A stretch of DNA of 64,000 nucleotides. It comes from Klebsiella africana (GTDB lineage: Bacteria > Pseudomonadota > Gammaproteobacteria > Enterobacterales > Enterobacteriaceae). Shown in pieces: positions 34,231 to 43,198 of the stretch (its first letter is position 1; every line of letters starts with the position of its first letter). Under the pieces are notes generated by a model. The model did not search any database, was not told the origin of the DNA, and saw nothing but the letters and a program-made list of their open reading frames with translations. Both the position numbers and the translations under genes were made by a program. Where the stretch lies: the NCBI RefSeq assembly GCF_020526085.1, contig NZ_CP084874.1, forward strand, positions 4,340,001-4,404,000, given 5' to 3'.

Positions 34231-35415
34231 TCAAATATCCTTTACCTTGCTGGTCAAAAACAGCGTCACCAGCGAAATCGCGGCGATCGTCCAGTAGACG
34301 CTGGCGTGGCCATAACTTTGCGACAGCGCCCCCTGCATCACCCCGGCGAGGATCACACCGGTGGAAATACTGTTGGTGAACAGGGTGGTCGCCGCCCCGG
34401 CGCGCCCCGGCATCAAATCCTGGAACCACAGCATGCCAATCCCGGCGACAATGCCGATAAAGACCGCGTTAAACAGCTGCAGGGCCAGCAGCGCCGTGCG
34501 GCCATGAAACAGAATCAGTCCCACATAAAACAGCACGCCGGCGGCTACTGCTGCGACCATCATTTTACGTTTGCCAAAGCGCTTCACGTAGTAGCCAGCG
34601 AGGATCATCGCCGGTATCTCCAGTCCGGCGGCAGTGCCCATCAGGATCCCGGCCAGGCTGTCCGGAAGCCCGAGATCGCTACTGATCCACAGCGGCATAT
34701 CAATGATATACATGGTGTTACAGGTCCACATGAGCGTGGAAGCGATAAACAGCATCCGTACGTTTTTGTCATGCCAGCCGCCGGCCTGCGCCAGCGCCGC
34801 CGCCTCTTCCGAAGGCTGTTCCACACGCGGAACCGAGGGCAATTTAATGGCAATCAGCGCCAGGCTGATTACAAAGATGCCCGCCGCGATAGAGAACATG
34901 GTGGTGAAGCCATAGTTGAGCGCCAGCATAAAGGCCAGCGGCGGGCCAATCACCCACGCCAGGGAGAGCTGGGCACGCATGATCGAGCTGAACATCACCA
35001 CTTCCCGCGCTGAACTGTCAGCATACTCCCGCGCCAGCGCAAAGAGCTGCGGCATGGCGGCGTTAGCGATGGACGCCAGCATTACGCCGCAGGTGATCAG
35101 CGTCAAATAGTGGCGGTTGAAGGCAAACAGCAGCGCATTACCCACCGCCATCAGGCAGCAGAACATAATTAATCGCCGCCGATCGCCGCGGCTATCGGAG
35201 CGCTTCGCCAGCGCAAGGCTGACCAGAATCCCCGCTATCGCATTCACGGTGTAGAACAAGCCTACCCAGAACGGTTGCGCCCCTACTTCACGGCTGAGAA
35301 ACAAACTCAACGTCGGCGCCTGCAGCGCACCCGCCACGCCCATCATAAATGCAACCAGCATAAAGGCGGCATACACGCCGTTTAGCCGTCGTCCCATCGT
35401 CATCAACCACAGCAT
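34231..35415 (-). CDS. setA: Sugar efflux transporter SetA
   Basis: MFS exporter of sugars such as lactose, glucose and some glycosides, and in E. coli needed for recovery from glucose-phosphate stress. The 394 residues are nearly collinear with E. coli SetA (MGRRLNGVYAAFMLVAFMMG, ALQAPTLSLFLSREVGAQPF). The ATG at 35415 follows AAGGACATTCC. It lies just downstream of SgrS on the same strand, so read-through of the SgrS terminator can express it as part of the stress response. Confidence 0.96.
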   Translation of the reverse strand: MLWLMTMGRRLNGVYAAFMLVAFMMGVAGALQAPTLSLFLSREVGAQPFWVGLFYTVNAIAGILVSLALAKRSDSRGDRRRLIMFCCLMAVGNALLFAFNRHYLTLITCGVMLASIANAAMPQLFALAREYADSSAREVVMFSSIMRAQLSLAWVIGPPLAFMLALNYGFTTMFSIAAGIFVISLALIAIKLPSVPRVEQPSEEAAALAQAGGWHDKNVRMLFIASTLMWTCNTMYIIDMPLWISSDLGLPDSLAGILMGTAAGLEIPAMILAGYYVKRFGKRKMMVAAVAAGVLFYVGLILFHGRTALLALQLFNAVFIGIVAGIGMLWFQDLMPGRAGAATTLFTNSISTGVILAGVMQGALSQSYGHASVYWTIAAISLVTLFLTSKVKDI

Positions 35416-35445
35416 GGAATGTCCTTAACACACGCGAAGTAAACG

Positions 35446-35474
35446 AAAAAAGCCAGCAGAAGCTTTCTGCTGGC
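35446..35474 (-). terminator. SgrS terminator
   Basis: Minus-strand stem GCCAGCAGAA-AGC-TTCTGCTGGC followed by six T. The U tail is also part of the Hfq-binding module in E. coli SgrS. Confidence 0.93.
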
Positions 35475-35483
35475 GGGTGATTC

Positions 35484-35660
35484 TATACTCTATGCGTTTC
35501 ATGTTGCAGGACAAAACGGTTATCCGTTTTGCACAGCGCTTGCGCAGGCCCTGAAAGGGTGAGTCCCGTAGGGGCGAATCACGTGGCCAGAACCTTAGGC
35601 CTTGAGCGCATCGACAACGAGGCGATCGGGCCACCTGCAGCGTGAAAGACGACGAGTATA
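35484..35660. repeat. 177-bp palindromic repeat inserted in SgrS
   Basis: The ends are inverted repeats: TATACTCTATGCGTTTCATG at the left and TATACTCGTCGTCTTTCACG reading in from the right, continuing to TTGCAGG/CTGCAGG, 20 of 27 positions matching. The termini resemble those of ERIC and related enterobacterial repeats (TATAC...TTCAAGTTGCA). The interior has further hairpins, for example CAAAACGG-TTAT-CCGTTTTG, and does not carry the standard ERIC core. There is no coding capacity. It is non-autonomous and was probably mobilised in the past. Confidence 0.8.
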
Positions 35661-35694
35661 ACACCAATACTCAGTCACACATGATGTCTGCAAG

Positions 35695-35847
35695 TCAATG
35701 ATCCGAGGTCTTTGACGTCACTCCCCACTGCATCAGTTCCCCCAGGATTTCCTGCTGTCTTCCTGCCATCAGGCGGGCCAGCCAGGACGCTTCCTGCGTC
35801 GCAGAAAAGTAGCGCTGGTAGAACGATTTTGCGGTTGACCTCATCAT
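35695..35847 (-). CDS. sgrT: SgrT, inhibitor of glucose PTS transport
   Basis: 50-residue protein encoded inside SgrS that blocks EIICB-Glc activity. The sequence begins MMRSTAKSFYQRYFSATQEA and ends LMQWGVTSKTSDH. FYQRYFSAT...WL and LMQW correspond to E. coli SgrT FYQHYFTAT...WL and LMQW. A strong ribosome-binding site GAGGAGGTGAAT precedes two adjacent ATG codons (35847 and 35844). It is about seven residues longer than the 43 of E. coli. Confidence 0.92.
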   Translation of the reverse strand: MMRSTAKSFYQRYFSATQEASWLARLMAGRQQEILGELMQWGVTSKTSDH

Positions 35848-35934
35848 ATTCACCTCCTCGCTTCATCGGGAATCATTATTGGCTTAATATGGGGAGTAAT
35901 AAATTGCTGAGTTTTCCGCAGGAGTTCCCCTTTT

Positions 35935-37590
35935 ATGTCTTCCAGCCGTCTGCAACAACAGTTCATCCGCTTATGGCAGTGCTGCGACGGCAAGTCGCAG
36001 GAGACTACGCTTAACGAGCTGGCGGAAATGCTGAGCTGCTCGCGCCGCCATATGCGCACCTTGCTCAATATGATGGAGTCCCGCGGCTGGTTGGCCTGGG
36101 AGGCAGAAGCAGGCCGCGGTAAGCGTTCGCGGTTGACCTTTCTCTATACCGGTCTCGCCCTGCAGCAGCAGCGTGCCGAGGATCTCCTTGAGCAGGATCG
36201 CATCGATCAACTGGTGCAGTTGGTCGGTGATAAGTCCGCCGTTCGCCAGATGCTGATCTCGCATCTTGGCCGCAGCTTCCGCCAGGGACGCCATATCCTG
36301 CGCGTGCTCTACTACCGTCCGATGAAAAATTTACTGCCTGGTAGCGCGCTGCGGCGTTCGGAAACCCATATCGCCCGACAAATATTCAGCGCCCTGACGC
36401 GGGTAAATGAGGAAAATGGGGAACTGGAAGCCGATATTGCCCACCACTGGCAGCAGTTGAGCCCCACCCACTGGCGCTTTTTTCTCCGTCCGGGTATCCA
36501 TTTTCACCACGGACGCGAGCTGGAGATGACGGATGTGATCGCCTCTCTGCAGCGCAGTAATGCGCTTCCGCTCTATTCGCATATTGAACGTATCGAATCC
36601 CCCACCGCCTGGACGCTGGATATTCATCTGCGTCAGCCCGACCGCTGGCTGCCCTGGCTGCTGGGCCAGGTGCCGGCCATGGTGCTGCCGCAGGAGTGGC
36701 AGACCATGCCCCACTTCTCGTCGATGCCGGTCGGCACCGGCCCTTATGCCGTGGTACGTAACAATCAAAACCAGCTCAAGATCCATGCCTTTGAGGACTA
36801 TTTTGGCTACCGGGCGCTGATCGATGAGGTGAACGTCTGGGTGCTGCCGGAGATTAGCGAAGAGCCTAACGGTGGCCTGACGCTGCAGGGCAACACCGAA
36901 AGTGAAAAAGCGGTGGAAAGTCGCCTGGAAGAGGGCTGCTACTACCTGCTGTTTGATTCGCGAAGCACGCTGGGCGCTAACGACGCGGTGCGCCGCTGGT
37001 TAAGCTATCTGTTCCAGCCCGCAAATCTGCTCTACCATGCGGGTGAACACTACCAGGGCAACTGGTTTCCCGCCTACGGCCTGCTGCCGCGCTGGCATCA
37101 CGCCAGCAACCATGCCTGTGAAAAACCGGCGGGACTGGAAGCGGTCATCCTCACCTATTACCGCGATCACGTCGAGCACCGGGTGATCGGCGGGATCATG
37201 CGCGACCTGCTGGCCGCGCATCACGTGAAACTGGAGATTCAGGAACTGGAGTACGATGCCTGGCATCGCGGCCAGGTGGTCAGCGACATCTGGCTCAATA
37301 GCGTAAACTTCACCTTGCCGATCGATTTCTCACTGTTCGCCTATCTGTATGAAGTCCCGCTGATTCAGCGCTGCATCCCCATTGACTGGCAAGAGGATGC
37401 CAGCCGCTGGCGCGCAGGGGAATTTAATCCTGCCACCTGGAGCCAGCGGTTGCTGGCCAGCCAGCATATTGTGCCACTGATCCATCACTGGCTGATGATT
37501 CAGGGTCAGCGCAGTATGCGCGGCGTGCGGATGAACACCCTCGGCTGGTTCGATTTTAAATCCGCGTGGTTTGCGCCGCCGGAGCCGTAA
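35935..37590 (+). CDS. sgrR: Transcriptional activator SgrR
   Basis: Activator of sgrS and setA during sugar-phosphate accumulation. The 551 residues match the E. coli length: an N-terminal winged helix-turn-helix (about 1-110, [13 protein letters not shown]) fused to a solute-binding-protein-like domain (about 160-480) that senses the metabolite. It is divergent from sgrS with 67 bp between the sgrS start and the sgrR start codon, so both promoters share one regulatory segment. Confidence 0.97.
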   Translation: MSSSRLQQQFIRLWQCCDGKSQETTLNELAEMLSCSRRHMRTLLNMMESRGWLAWEAEAGRGKRSRLTFLYTGLALQQQRAEDLLEQDRIDQLVQLVGDKSAVRQMLISHLGRSFRQGRHILRVLYYRPMKNLLPGSALRRSETHIARQIFSALTRVNEENGELEADIAHHWQQLSPTHWRFFLRPGIHFHHGRELEMTDVIASLQRSNALPLYSHIERIESPTAWTLDIHLRQPDRWLPWLLGQVPAMVLPQEWQTMPHFSSMPVGTGPYAVVRNNQNQLKIHAFEDYFGYRALIDEVNVWVLPEISEEPNGGLTLQGNTESEKAVESRLEEGCYYLLFDSRSTLGANDAVRRWLSYLFQPANLLYHAGEHYQGNWFPAYGLLPRWHHASNHACEKPAGLEAVILTYYRDHVEHRVIGGIMRDLLAAHHVKLEIQELEYDAWHRGQVVSDIWLNSVNFTLPIDFSLFAYLYEVPLIQRCIPIDWQEDASRWRAGEFNPATWSQRLLASQHIVPLIHHWLMIQGQRSMRGVRMNTLGWFDFKSAWFAPPEP

Positions 37591-37631
37591 GCGCTTTCCG
37601 TCATCTGACAAAATCATTACACTAAGGCCGT

Positions 37632-37836
37632 TCTCAACGGGGTGCTAATAAACATACGCAATATCATTCAAGTTGCATCAAGGCAGCAAGCGGGTGAATC
37701 CCCTGGAGCATAGATAACTATGTGACTGGGGTGAACGCGCGAAGCTAACGCAGATGCGGCTTGAAGGATGAAGCGTATGGGCTGAGAAAATACCCGTCGA
37801 ACCTGATCCGGATAACGCCGGCGAAGGGATTTGAGG
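37632..37836 (+). ncRNA. TPP riboswitch (THI box) of thiBPQ with extended P3 arm
   Basis: Aptamer for thiamine pyrophosphate controlling the thiamine transport operon. P1 is CTCAA (37633-37637) with TTGAG (37831-37835). The conserved core is intact: ACGGGGTGC (37637-37645), GGCTGAGA with AATACCC (37779-37795), and ACCTGATCCGGATAACGCCG followed by GCGAAGGGA (37801-37829). Between GGGGTGC and GGCTGAGA, where a short P3 stem is usual, 127 bp of ERIC sequence intervenes, so the domain is about 205 nt instead of 80-110. The downstream control region lies between 37837 and the GTG at 37879. Confidence 0.92.
37653..37779. repeat. ERIC element (127 bp) inside the TPP aptamer
   Basis: The ends CATACGC (37653-37659) and GCGTATG (37773-37779) are perfect inverted repeats, extended by TTCAAGTTGCATC against the right-end TTCAAGCCGCATC. 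The core GTGAATCCCCTGGAGC and GTGACTGGGGTGAACG are the regions targeted by the standard ERIC1R and ERIC2 primers, with small differences, around the central hairpin CATAGATAACTATG. Its length equals the canonical 126-127 bp. Confidence 0.92.
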
Positions 37837-37878
37837 CTCACTCAAAATCCTTTGCCACCCTTTTTTCTGAGGTGCAAA

Positions 37879-38862
37879 GTGTTGAAAAAACTACTCCCGC
37901 TGCTGGCGCTGGTCGCCCTGCCCGCTCTGGCTAAACCTGTCCTTACCGTCTATACCTACGACTCCTTCTCTGCCGACTGGGGCCCCGGCCCGGCGGTGAA
38001 AAAAGCGTTTGAAGCAGACTGCGGCTGCGAGCTGAAGTTCGTCGCGCTGGAAGATGGTGTTTCGCTACTGAATCGCCTGCGCATGGAAGGCAAGAACAGC
38101 AAGGCCGACGTCGTGCTTGGTCTGGATAACAACCTGCTGGCAGCCGCGGCGCAGAGTAAATTGTTTGCCAAGAGCGGCGTGCCGGCCAGCGCGGTCAGCG
38201 TGCCGGGCGGCTGGGATAATGACACCTTTGTCCCCTACGATTACGGCTATTTCGCCTTCGTCTATGACAAAAATAAACTGGCTAATCCGCCGAAGAGCCT
38301 GAAAGAGCTGGTCGAGAGCCCGCAAAAATGGCGCGTGATTTATGAAGATCCGCGTACCAGCACCCCAGGACTGGGCCTGCTGCTGTGGATGCAAAAGGTC
38401 TATGGGGATAAAGCGCCCGAGGCGTGGCAGAAGCTAGCGGCGAAAACCGTCACCGTCACTAAGGGCTGGAGTGAAGCCTACGGTCTGTTCCTGAAAGGGG
38501 AAAGCGACCTGGTCTTAAGTTACACCACCTCGCCGGCCTACCACATGATTGAAGAGAAGAAAGACAACTATGCGGCGGCAAACTTCGCCGAAGGCCATTA
38601 TCTGCAGGTCGAAGTTGCCGCGCGTACCGCCGCCAGCAAGCAGCCGGAACTGGCGGAGAAGTTCCTCAAATTTATGGTCTCGCCTGGCTTCCAGAACGCC
38701 ATCCCCACCGGGAACTGGATGTATCCGGTGACCCAGGTCACGCTGCCGGCCGGGTTTGATACCCTGGTGAAGCCGCAGACCACCCTGTCCTTTACCCCGC
38801 AGCAGGTCGCCAGCGATCGTCAGACCTGGATTAATGCATGGCAACGCGCCGTCAGCCGCTAA
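37879..38862 (+). CDS. thiB: Thiamine ABC transporter periplasmic binding protein
   Basis: Periplasmic binding protein (older name tbpA) for thiamine and its phosphates. I start at the GTG at 37879, preceded by GAGGTG, giving 327 residues as in E. coli. The signal peptide is about 18 residues (LKKLLPLLALVALPALA, cut before KPVLTVYTYDSF). The WGPGPAVKKAFE, LGLDNNLL and YDPRTSTPG-like (YEDPRTSTPGLGLLLWMQKV) blocks are conserved. It is first gene after the TPP riboswitch and overlaps thiP by 25 bp. Confidence 0.96.
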   Translation: MLKKLLPLLALVALPALAKPVLTVYTYDSFSADWGPGPAVKKAFEADCGCELKFVALEDGVSLLNRLRMEGKNSKADVVLGLDNNLLAAAAQSKLFAKSGVPASAVSVPGGWDNDTFVPYDYGYFAFVYDKNKLANPPKSLKELVESPQKWRVIYEDPRTSTPGLGLLLWMQKVYGDKAPEAWQKLAAKTVTVTKGWSEAYGLFLKGESDLVLSYTTSPAYHMIEEKKDNYAAANFAEGHYLQVEVAARTAASKQPELAEKFLKFMVSPGFQNAIPTGNWMYPVTQVTLPAGFDTLVKPQTTLSFTPQQVASDRQTWINAWQRAVSR

Positions 38863-40448
38863 ACCTCGGCGGTCTGCTGCCGGGCCTGTTCGCCGCCACG
38901 CTACTCTGCGCCGTCGCGCTGGCGGCGTTTCTGGCGCTGTGGTTGAGCGCCCCCGGCGCGGGCTGGCAATCAGTCTTCAGCGATAGCTACCTGTGGCACG
39001 TGGTGCGCTTCTCCTTCTGGCAGTCGTCGCTGTCAGCGCTGCTCTCGGTGGGGCCGGCGATCTTTCTTGCCCGCGCGCTTTATCGGCGTCGCTTCCCGGG
39101 CCGCTCGCTGCTGCTGCGCCTGTGCGCGATGACCCTGATCCTGCCGGTGCTGGTGGCGGTATTCGGCATCCTCAGCGTCTACGGGCGCCAGGGCTGGCTG
39201 GCCTCCCTTTTTCACACGCTCGGCTGGCAATGGGAGTTCTCGCCCTACGGTCTGCAGGGCATCCTGCTGGCGCACGTCTTTTTCAATATGCCAATGGCGA
39301 CCCGCCTGCTGCTGCAGGCGCTGGAAAATATCCCCGGCGAACAACGGCAAATTGCCGCCCAGCTTGGCATGCGCGGCTACGCTTTCTTTCGCCTCGTCGA
39401 ATGGCCATGGATGCGCCGGCATATTCCCGCCATCGCCGCGCTGATCTTTATGCTCTGCTTTGCCAGCTTCGCCACCGTACTCTCGCTGGGCGGCGGCCCG
39501 AAAGCCACCACGATCGAGCTGGCTATCTACCAGGCGCTGAGCTTTGACTACGATCCGGCGCGAGCGGCAATGCTGGCGCTGATCCAGATGCTTTGCTGCC
39601 TTGGGCTGGTGCTGCTCAGCCAGCGACTCAGTAAAGCTGTGGCTATCGGCGTCAGCCATGTGCGCGGCTGGCGCGACCCTGACGATCGCCTGCATAGCCG
39701 CCTGGGCGATGGACTCTTGATCGGCGCCGCCCTGCTGCTGCTGCTCCCGCCGCTGCTGGCGGTCATCGTCGACGGGATCAACCGCAATATGCTGGACGTG
39801 CTGGCGCAGCCCGCGCTCTGGCAGGCATTAAGTACCTCTCTACGCATCGCCATCGCCGCCGGGCTGTTGAGCGTAACCCTGACGATGATGCTGTTGTGGA
39901 GCAGCCGGGAGCTGCGCGCTCGCCAGCGGCCGTTGGCCGGGCAGGCGATGGAGCTGAGCGGCATGCTGATCCTTGCGATGCCGGGAATTGTGCTGGCGAC
40001 CGGCTTCTTCCTGCTGCTCAATAACACTATCGGCCTGCCGGAGTCCGCCGACGGCATCGTCATCTTCACTAATGCCCTGATGGCGATCCCCTATGCGCTG
40101 AAAGTACTGGAAAACCCGATGCGTGACATTGCCGCCCGCTACAGCATGCTGTGCCAGTCACTGGGTATTGAAGGCTTTGCCCGGCTGCGGGTGGTCGAGC
40201 TTCGCGCTCTCCGGCGCCCGCTGGCTCAGGCGCTCGCCTTCGCCTGCGTGCTGTCGATTGGCGATTTCGGCGTCGTAGCGCTGTTCGGCAACGAGGCGTT
40301 CCGTACCCTGCCTTTCTATCTGTATCAGCAGATAGGCGCCTACCGCAGCCAGGACGGCGCCGTCACCGCCCTGCTCCTGCTGCTGCTCTGTTTCTTGTTG
40401 TTTACGCTGATTGAAAAACTTCCGGGGCGTGATGCTAAAACTCAATGA
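38838..40448 (+). CDS. thiP: Thiamine ABC transporter permease
   Basis: Fused double permease of the thiamine importer, 536 residues as in E. coli, with about twelve membrane segments and two EAA-type loops ([20 protein letters not shown] and [20 protein letters not shown]) that contact the ATPase. It overlaps thiB by 25 bp and thiQ by 17 bp, a fully coupled operon. Confidence 0.97.
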   Translation: MATRRQPLNLGGLLPGLFAATLLCAVALAAFLALWLSAPGAGWQSVFSDSYLWHVVRFSFWQSSLSALLSVGPAIFLARALYRRRFPGRSLLLRLCAMTLILPVLVAVFGILSVYGRQGWLASLFHTLGWQWEFSPYGLQGILLAHVFFNMPMATRLLLQALENIPGEQRQIAAQLGMRGYAFFRLVEWPWMRRHIPAIAALIFMLCFASFATVLSLGGGPKATTIELAIYQALSFDYDPARAAMLALIQMLCCLGLVLLSQRLSKAVAIGVSHVRGWRDPDDRLHSRLGDGLLIGAALLLLLPPLLAVIVDGINRNMLDVLAQPALWQALSTSLRIAIAAGLLSVTLTMMLLWSSRELRARQRPLAGQAMELSGMLILAMPGIVLATGFFLLLNNTIGLPESADGIVIFTNALMAIPYALKVLENPMRDIAARYSMLCQSLGIEGFARLRVVELRALRRPLAQALAFACVLSIGDFGVVALFGNEAFRTLPFYLYQQIGAYRSQDGAVTALLLLLLCFLLFTLIEKLPGRDAKTQ

Positions 40449-41133
40449 TGTGACCTGGCTGTACCAGCATCTGCCGATGCGCTTTACCCTCGACGTCGCG
40501 CGCGGCGAGCGCATTGCGGTTCTCGGCCCCAGCGGCGCCGGAAAGAGCACCCTGCTGAATCTGATCGCCGGTTTTCTGCCGCCCGCCAGCGGCAGCCTGC
40601 TGATTAACGGCGAGGCGCATAACGCGACGCCACCGGCGCAGCGCCCGGTCTCGATGCTGTTTCAGGAGAATAACCTGTTTAACCATCTGACCATTCGACA
40701 AAATATCAGCCTCGGGATCCACCCAGGCCTCAAACTGAGCCGCGAGCAGCAGGCGCAGGTCGCGGCGATAGCCGGACAGATGGGAATTGATGCACTACTG
40801 GAACGCCTGCCGGGAGCGCTTTCCGGCGGTCAGCGGCAGCGCGCGGCGCTGGCCCGCTGTCTGGTGCGCCAGCAGCCGGTTCTGCTGCTGGATGAGCCCT
40901 TCTCGGCTCTCGATCCGGCACTGCGCCAGGAGATGCTGGCGCTGGTCGCCGATGTCTGCGAGCAGCAGCAGCTCACTCTGCTGATGGTCTCCCACAGCGT
41001 GGAAGATGCCGCGCGCATCGCGCCGCGCGCGATCGTGGTCGCCGAAGGGCGCATTGTCTGGGATGGCGTCACCGCCGAACTGTTAAGCGGCCGCAGCAGC
41101 GCCTCGCTTCTGATGGGGATCAGCGCGCAATAA
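40432..41133 (+). CDS. thiQ: Thiamine ABC transporter ATPase
   Basis: ATP-binding subunit of the importer, 233 residues from the ATG at 40432 ([20 protein letters not shown]); an in-frame ATG 21 bp earlier is not in the family. Walker [10 protein letters not shown], signature [15 protein letters not shown], Walker [12 protein letters not shown] and the H-loop SHSVEDA are all intact. Its 3' end overlaps the yabI 3' end by 14 bp, tail to tail. Confidence 0.96.
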   Translation: MLKLNDVTWLYQHLPMRFTLDVARGERIAVLGPSGAGKSTLLNLIAGFLPPASGSLLINGEAHNATPPAQRPVSMLFQENNLFNHLTIRQNISLGIHPGLKLSREQQAQVAAIAGQMGIDALLERLPGALSGGQRQRAALARCLVRQQPVLLLDEPFSALDPALRQEMLALVADVCEQQQLTLLMVSHSVEDAARIAPRAIVVAEGRIVWDGVTAELLSGRSSASLLMGISAQ

Positions 41134-41887
41134 CCTTGTGTAGGATCGCCAGATAGACCGGCATCAGCGGATGGCGGAAGACAAATGTTAACGCCGTCGC
41201 TGCCAGCACGACCATCAGCGGTGACAGCCACAGCAGCCGTCCGCGCGGTAACCAGCGGGTCAGGCGGTCGCCTGAGGTTTTCGCGCTCCGCCACAGCCGC
41301 CAGCACAGCCAGCCCGCCAGCCAGGCCAGTAGCGCCGCGCCCAACAGCAGCCATTTAAAGCTGGCGCTGTTTTCATCAGCCGGAATATCAATCGCCGCCC
41401 CGGCGAGAATGCCGGGCAGAAAATAGAGCGGCGGCCAGAGCAGGCAACCGATAATATTTGGTAGCACAAACTTGGCCACCGGCAGGTCGAGCATCCCGGC
41501 GACCATCGGCACCAGCGGACGCGTCGGCCCGACAAAGCGGCCAATCAGAATGGTGATCATGCTGTGCTGGTGCAGCGCATGCTCAGTCTTCTCCAGCAGC
41601 GCACGGTTTTTCTTCATAAACGACCAGCGGTGCAGCGGCTTTTTAAAGCGCCAGCCGAGCCAGAATGAGATCCAGTCGCCAAGCAGGCAGCCCACGATCC
41701 CCGCCAGCCACGCCTGCCAGAAGTTAACCTCACCGCTACCAATAAGCGCCCCCAGGCCGGCCATCATCACCGTTCCGGGTAAGATAAGCCCCACCAGCGC
41801 CAGTGACTCGAGAAAGGCCACCAGCATCACGGCTAACAATGAGTAGACCGTGGATTGGGTGATAAAGTGTTCCAGCAATGCTTGCAT
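41120..41887 (-). CDS. yabI: DedA family membrane protein YabI
   Basis: 255-residue DedA-type protein with about five membrane segments, close to E. coli YabI in length and sequence. DedA signatures are visible: [27 protein letters not shown] and [19 protein letters not shown]. Family members act as undecaprenyl-phosphate or phospholipid translocases; the exact role of YabI is not settled. It is convergent with thiQ and upstream of araC's 3' end. Confidence 0.94.
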   Translation of the reverse strand: MQALLEHFITQSTVYSLLAVMLVAFLESLALVGLILPGTVMMAGLGALIGSGEVNFWQAWLAGIVGCLLGDWISFWLGWRFKKPLHRWSFMKKNRALLEKTEHALHQHSMITILIGRFVGPTRPLVPMVAGMLDLPVAKFVLPNIIGCLLWPPLYFLPGILAGAAIDIPADENSASFKWLLLGAALLAWLAGWLCWRLWRSAKTSGDRLTRWLPRGRLLWLSPLMVVLAATALTFVFRHPLMPVYLAILHKVIAR

Positions 41888-42015
41888 AATGTACCCGGTT
41901 AAAAAACGAAGCCCGGATTCTCCGGAGCCATCGCGCCGCCGTCAAGCCACCAATTGTCTTAATAGTTTACTGGCTGTGACATTTAAGCGGGTCATCATTT
42001 CACTTTCTTTACTTT

Positions 42016-42861
42016 TTATTCACATCCCGCGCGGAATTCGCTCGGGCTGGCGCCGGTGCATTTTTTAAATACACGCGAAAAATAGAGCTGATCTTCAAAG
42101 CCGACGTTGCGTCCGACGGTGGCGATCGGCATCCGCGTGGTACTCAGCAACAGTTTGGCCTGACTAATACGCTGGTCTTCACGCCAGCCGAGCACGCTGA
42201 TCCCCAGCTGCTGGCGGAACAGGTGCGACAGACGCGAGGGCGACAGACAGACGTGCTGGGCGACGCTGGCGATATCAAAATGGCTGTCCGCCAGATGGTC
42301 GCTGATGTACTGGCAGGCATCGCGAACCCGGTTATCCAGCGGCGGATGTAGCGATTCGTTGATCGCCTCCATGCGCCGCAGCAGCAGCTGTTCCAGTAGA
42401 TTAATCGCCAGCAGTTCGGAATAGCGCCCCGCCCCCTGCCCGGCATCGACGATCTGGCCGAACAGCTCGCCAAAGCGCGCCTGCCACTGTTCATCCGGAC
42501 GGAAAAAGCCGGTCTGGGCAAAAATCGTCGGCCAGTTGAGCCACTCGTGCCAGTAGGCGCGCGGCCGGAAGTAGACCCACTGGTGATACCACTCGCTGGC
42601 GTCGGGATGGCGGCCGTAGTGGTGGATCTCCCCCGGCGGGAACAGCAGCATATCGCCCGGTCGGCAGACGAACTGCTCGCCGTGGTTGTTGATAACACCC
42701 TCGCCGCGAATGGTCAGGTTGAGAATATAGCCTTTCATGCCCAGCGGGCGGTCGATAAAGAAATCCAGGTATCCCTGCGCCTCAATCGGCGTGAGGCCGG
42801 TGACCAAATGAGCGTTAAAAGAGTAGCCCGGCAACAGCGGATCGTTTTGCGTTTCGGCCAT
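42016..42861 (-). CDS. araC: Arabinose operon regulator AraC
   Basis: Arabinose-responsive activator/repressor of araBAD. It has an N-terminal cupin arm and sugar-binding domain ([40 protein letters not shown]) and a C-terminal double helix-turn-helix ([20 protein letters not shown] and [20 protein letters not shown]). The ATG at 42861 gives 281 residues. The protein ends [10 protein letters not shown], about eleven residues before the E. coli terminus, the length I recall for the Salmonella protein. It is divergent from araBAD. Confidence 0.97.
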   Translation of the reverse strand: MAETQNDPLLPGYSFNAHLVTGLTPIEAQGYLDFFIDRPLGMKGYILNLTIRGEGVINNHGEQFVCRPGDMLLFPPGEIHHYGRHPDASEWYHQWVYFRPRAYWHEWLNWPTIFAQTGFFRPDEQWQARFGELFGQIVDAGQGAGRYSELLAINLLEQLLLRRMEAINESLHPPLDNRVRDACQYISDHLADSHFDIASVAQHVCLSPSRLSHLFRQQLGISVLGWREDQRISQAKLLLSTTRMPIATVGRNVGFEDQLYFSRVFKKCTGASPSEFRAGCE

Positions 42862-42890
42862 ACGCGTGGTTCTCCCCGAAGGTAGTAGTG

Positions 42891-42911
42891 ACACCAATTG
42901 TCCATATTCAT
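42891..42911. promoter_or_regulatory. araO2-like AraC half-site
   Basis: ACACCAATTGTCCATATTCATCA in the araC leader matches the E. coli araO2 core TTGTCCATATTGCATCA as I recall it. It lies about 200 bp upstream of araI1, the spacing needed for repression looping. Confidence 0.7.
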
Positions 42912-43069
42912 CATTTTATCGCTCTCGGCCCTGTCGCGACTGCGACGGCGGTGGGAATTTGGCTAAAAACCCGCACAGCAAGCGAAAAAAGCGCCAGCAG
43001 CGTGCATTCCACCCTGATATGCCGGGTAACAAAAGTGTCTATAAATACGGCAGGAAAGTCCACATCGAA

Positions 43070-43090
43070 TATTTGCACGGCGTCACACTT
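43070..43090. promoter_or_regulatory. CRP site of the araC-araBAD region
   Basis: The minus strand reads AGTGTGACGCCGTGCAAATA, the same as the E. coli pBAD CRP site with one good TGTGA half. It lies between the araO1-like segment (43035-43066) and araI1. Confidence 0.8.
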
Positions 43091-43100
43091 TACGAGGTGA

Positions 43101-43164
43101 CAGCAAAATAATCCATAAGATTAGCGAATACAGCCTGACGGATTTTGCCGGGGATATCTACTGT
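43101..43164 (+). promoter_or_regulatory. araI1-araI2 sites and araBAD promoter
   Basis: araI1 is CAGCAAAATAATCCATA (43101-43117), one base from the TAGC-N7-TCCATA consensus. araI2 is TAGCGAATACAGCCTGA (43122-43138), overlapping the -35 CTGACG (43135-43140). The -10 TACTGT is at 43159-43164 after 18 bp. The layout equals E. coli pBAD. Confidence 0.88.
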
Positions 43165-43198
43165 TGCTGCATGAATGATTTCTGCATGGAGTAACAAG

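Larger units (their letters stand above)
35446..35867 (-). ncRNA. sgrS: SgrS small RNA with internal insertion
   Basis: Glucose-phosphate-stress sRNA that pairs with ptsG and other mRNAs with Hfq. The 5' end is placed at the G of GATGAAGCGAGG (35867), the E. coli start motif, after a poor -10 AATAAT. The sgrT ORF follows, then the pairing seed GTGTGACTGAGTATTGGTG (complement of 35662-35680), identical to the E. coli seed as I recall it. The 3' end is the terminator at 35446-35474. In E. coli the seed is followed by a small hairpin GGTG-loop-CACC and then the terminator; here GGTGT and TCACC are 181 bp apart because of the element at 35484-35660. Predicted length is about 422 nt versus 227 nt in E. 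coli. Confidence 0.9.

Noticed and set aside
35675..35866. 63-codon frame over sgrT in another phase
   Set aside because: The +1-shifted frame 35695-35847 has a strong ribosome-binding site and matches SgrT; the longer frame does not.
42016..42861. araC truncated by mutation
   Set aside because: It ends about eleven residues before E. coli AraC, but both helix-turn-helix motifs are complete and the 281-residue length is, as I recall, that of Salmonella AraC.
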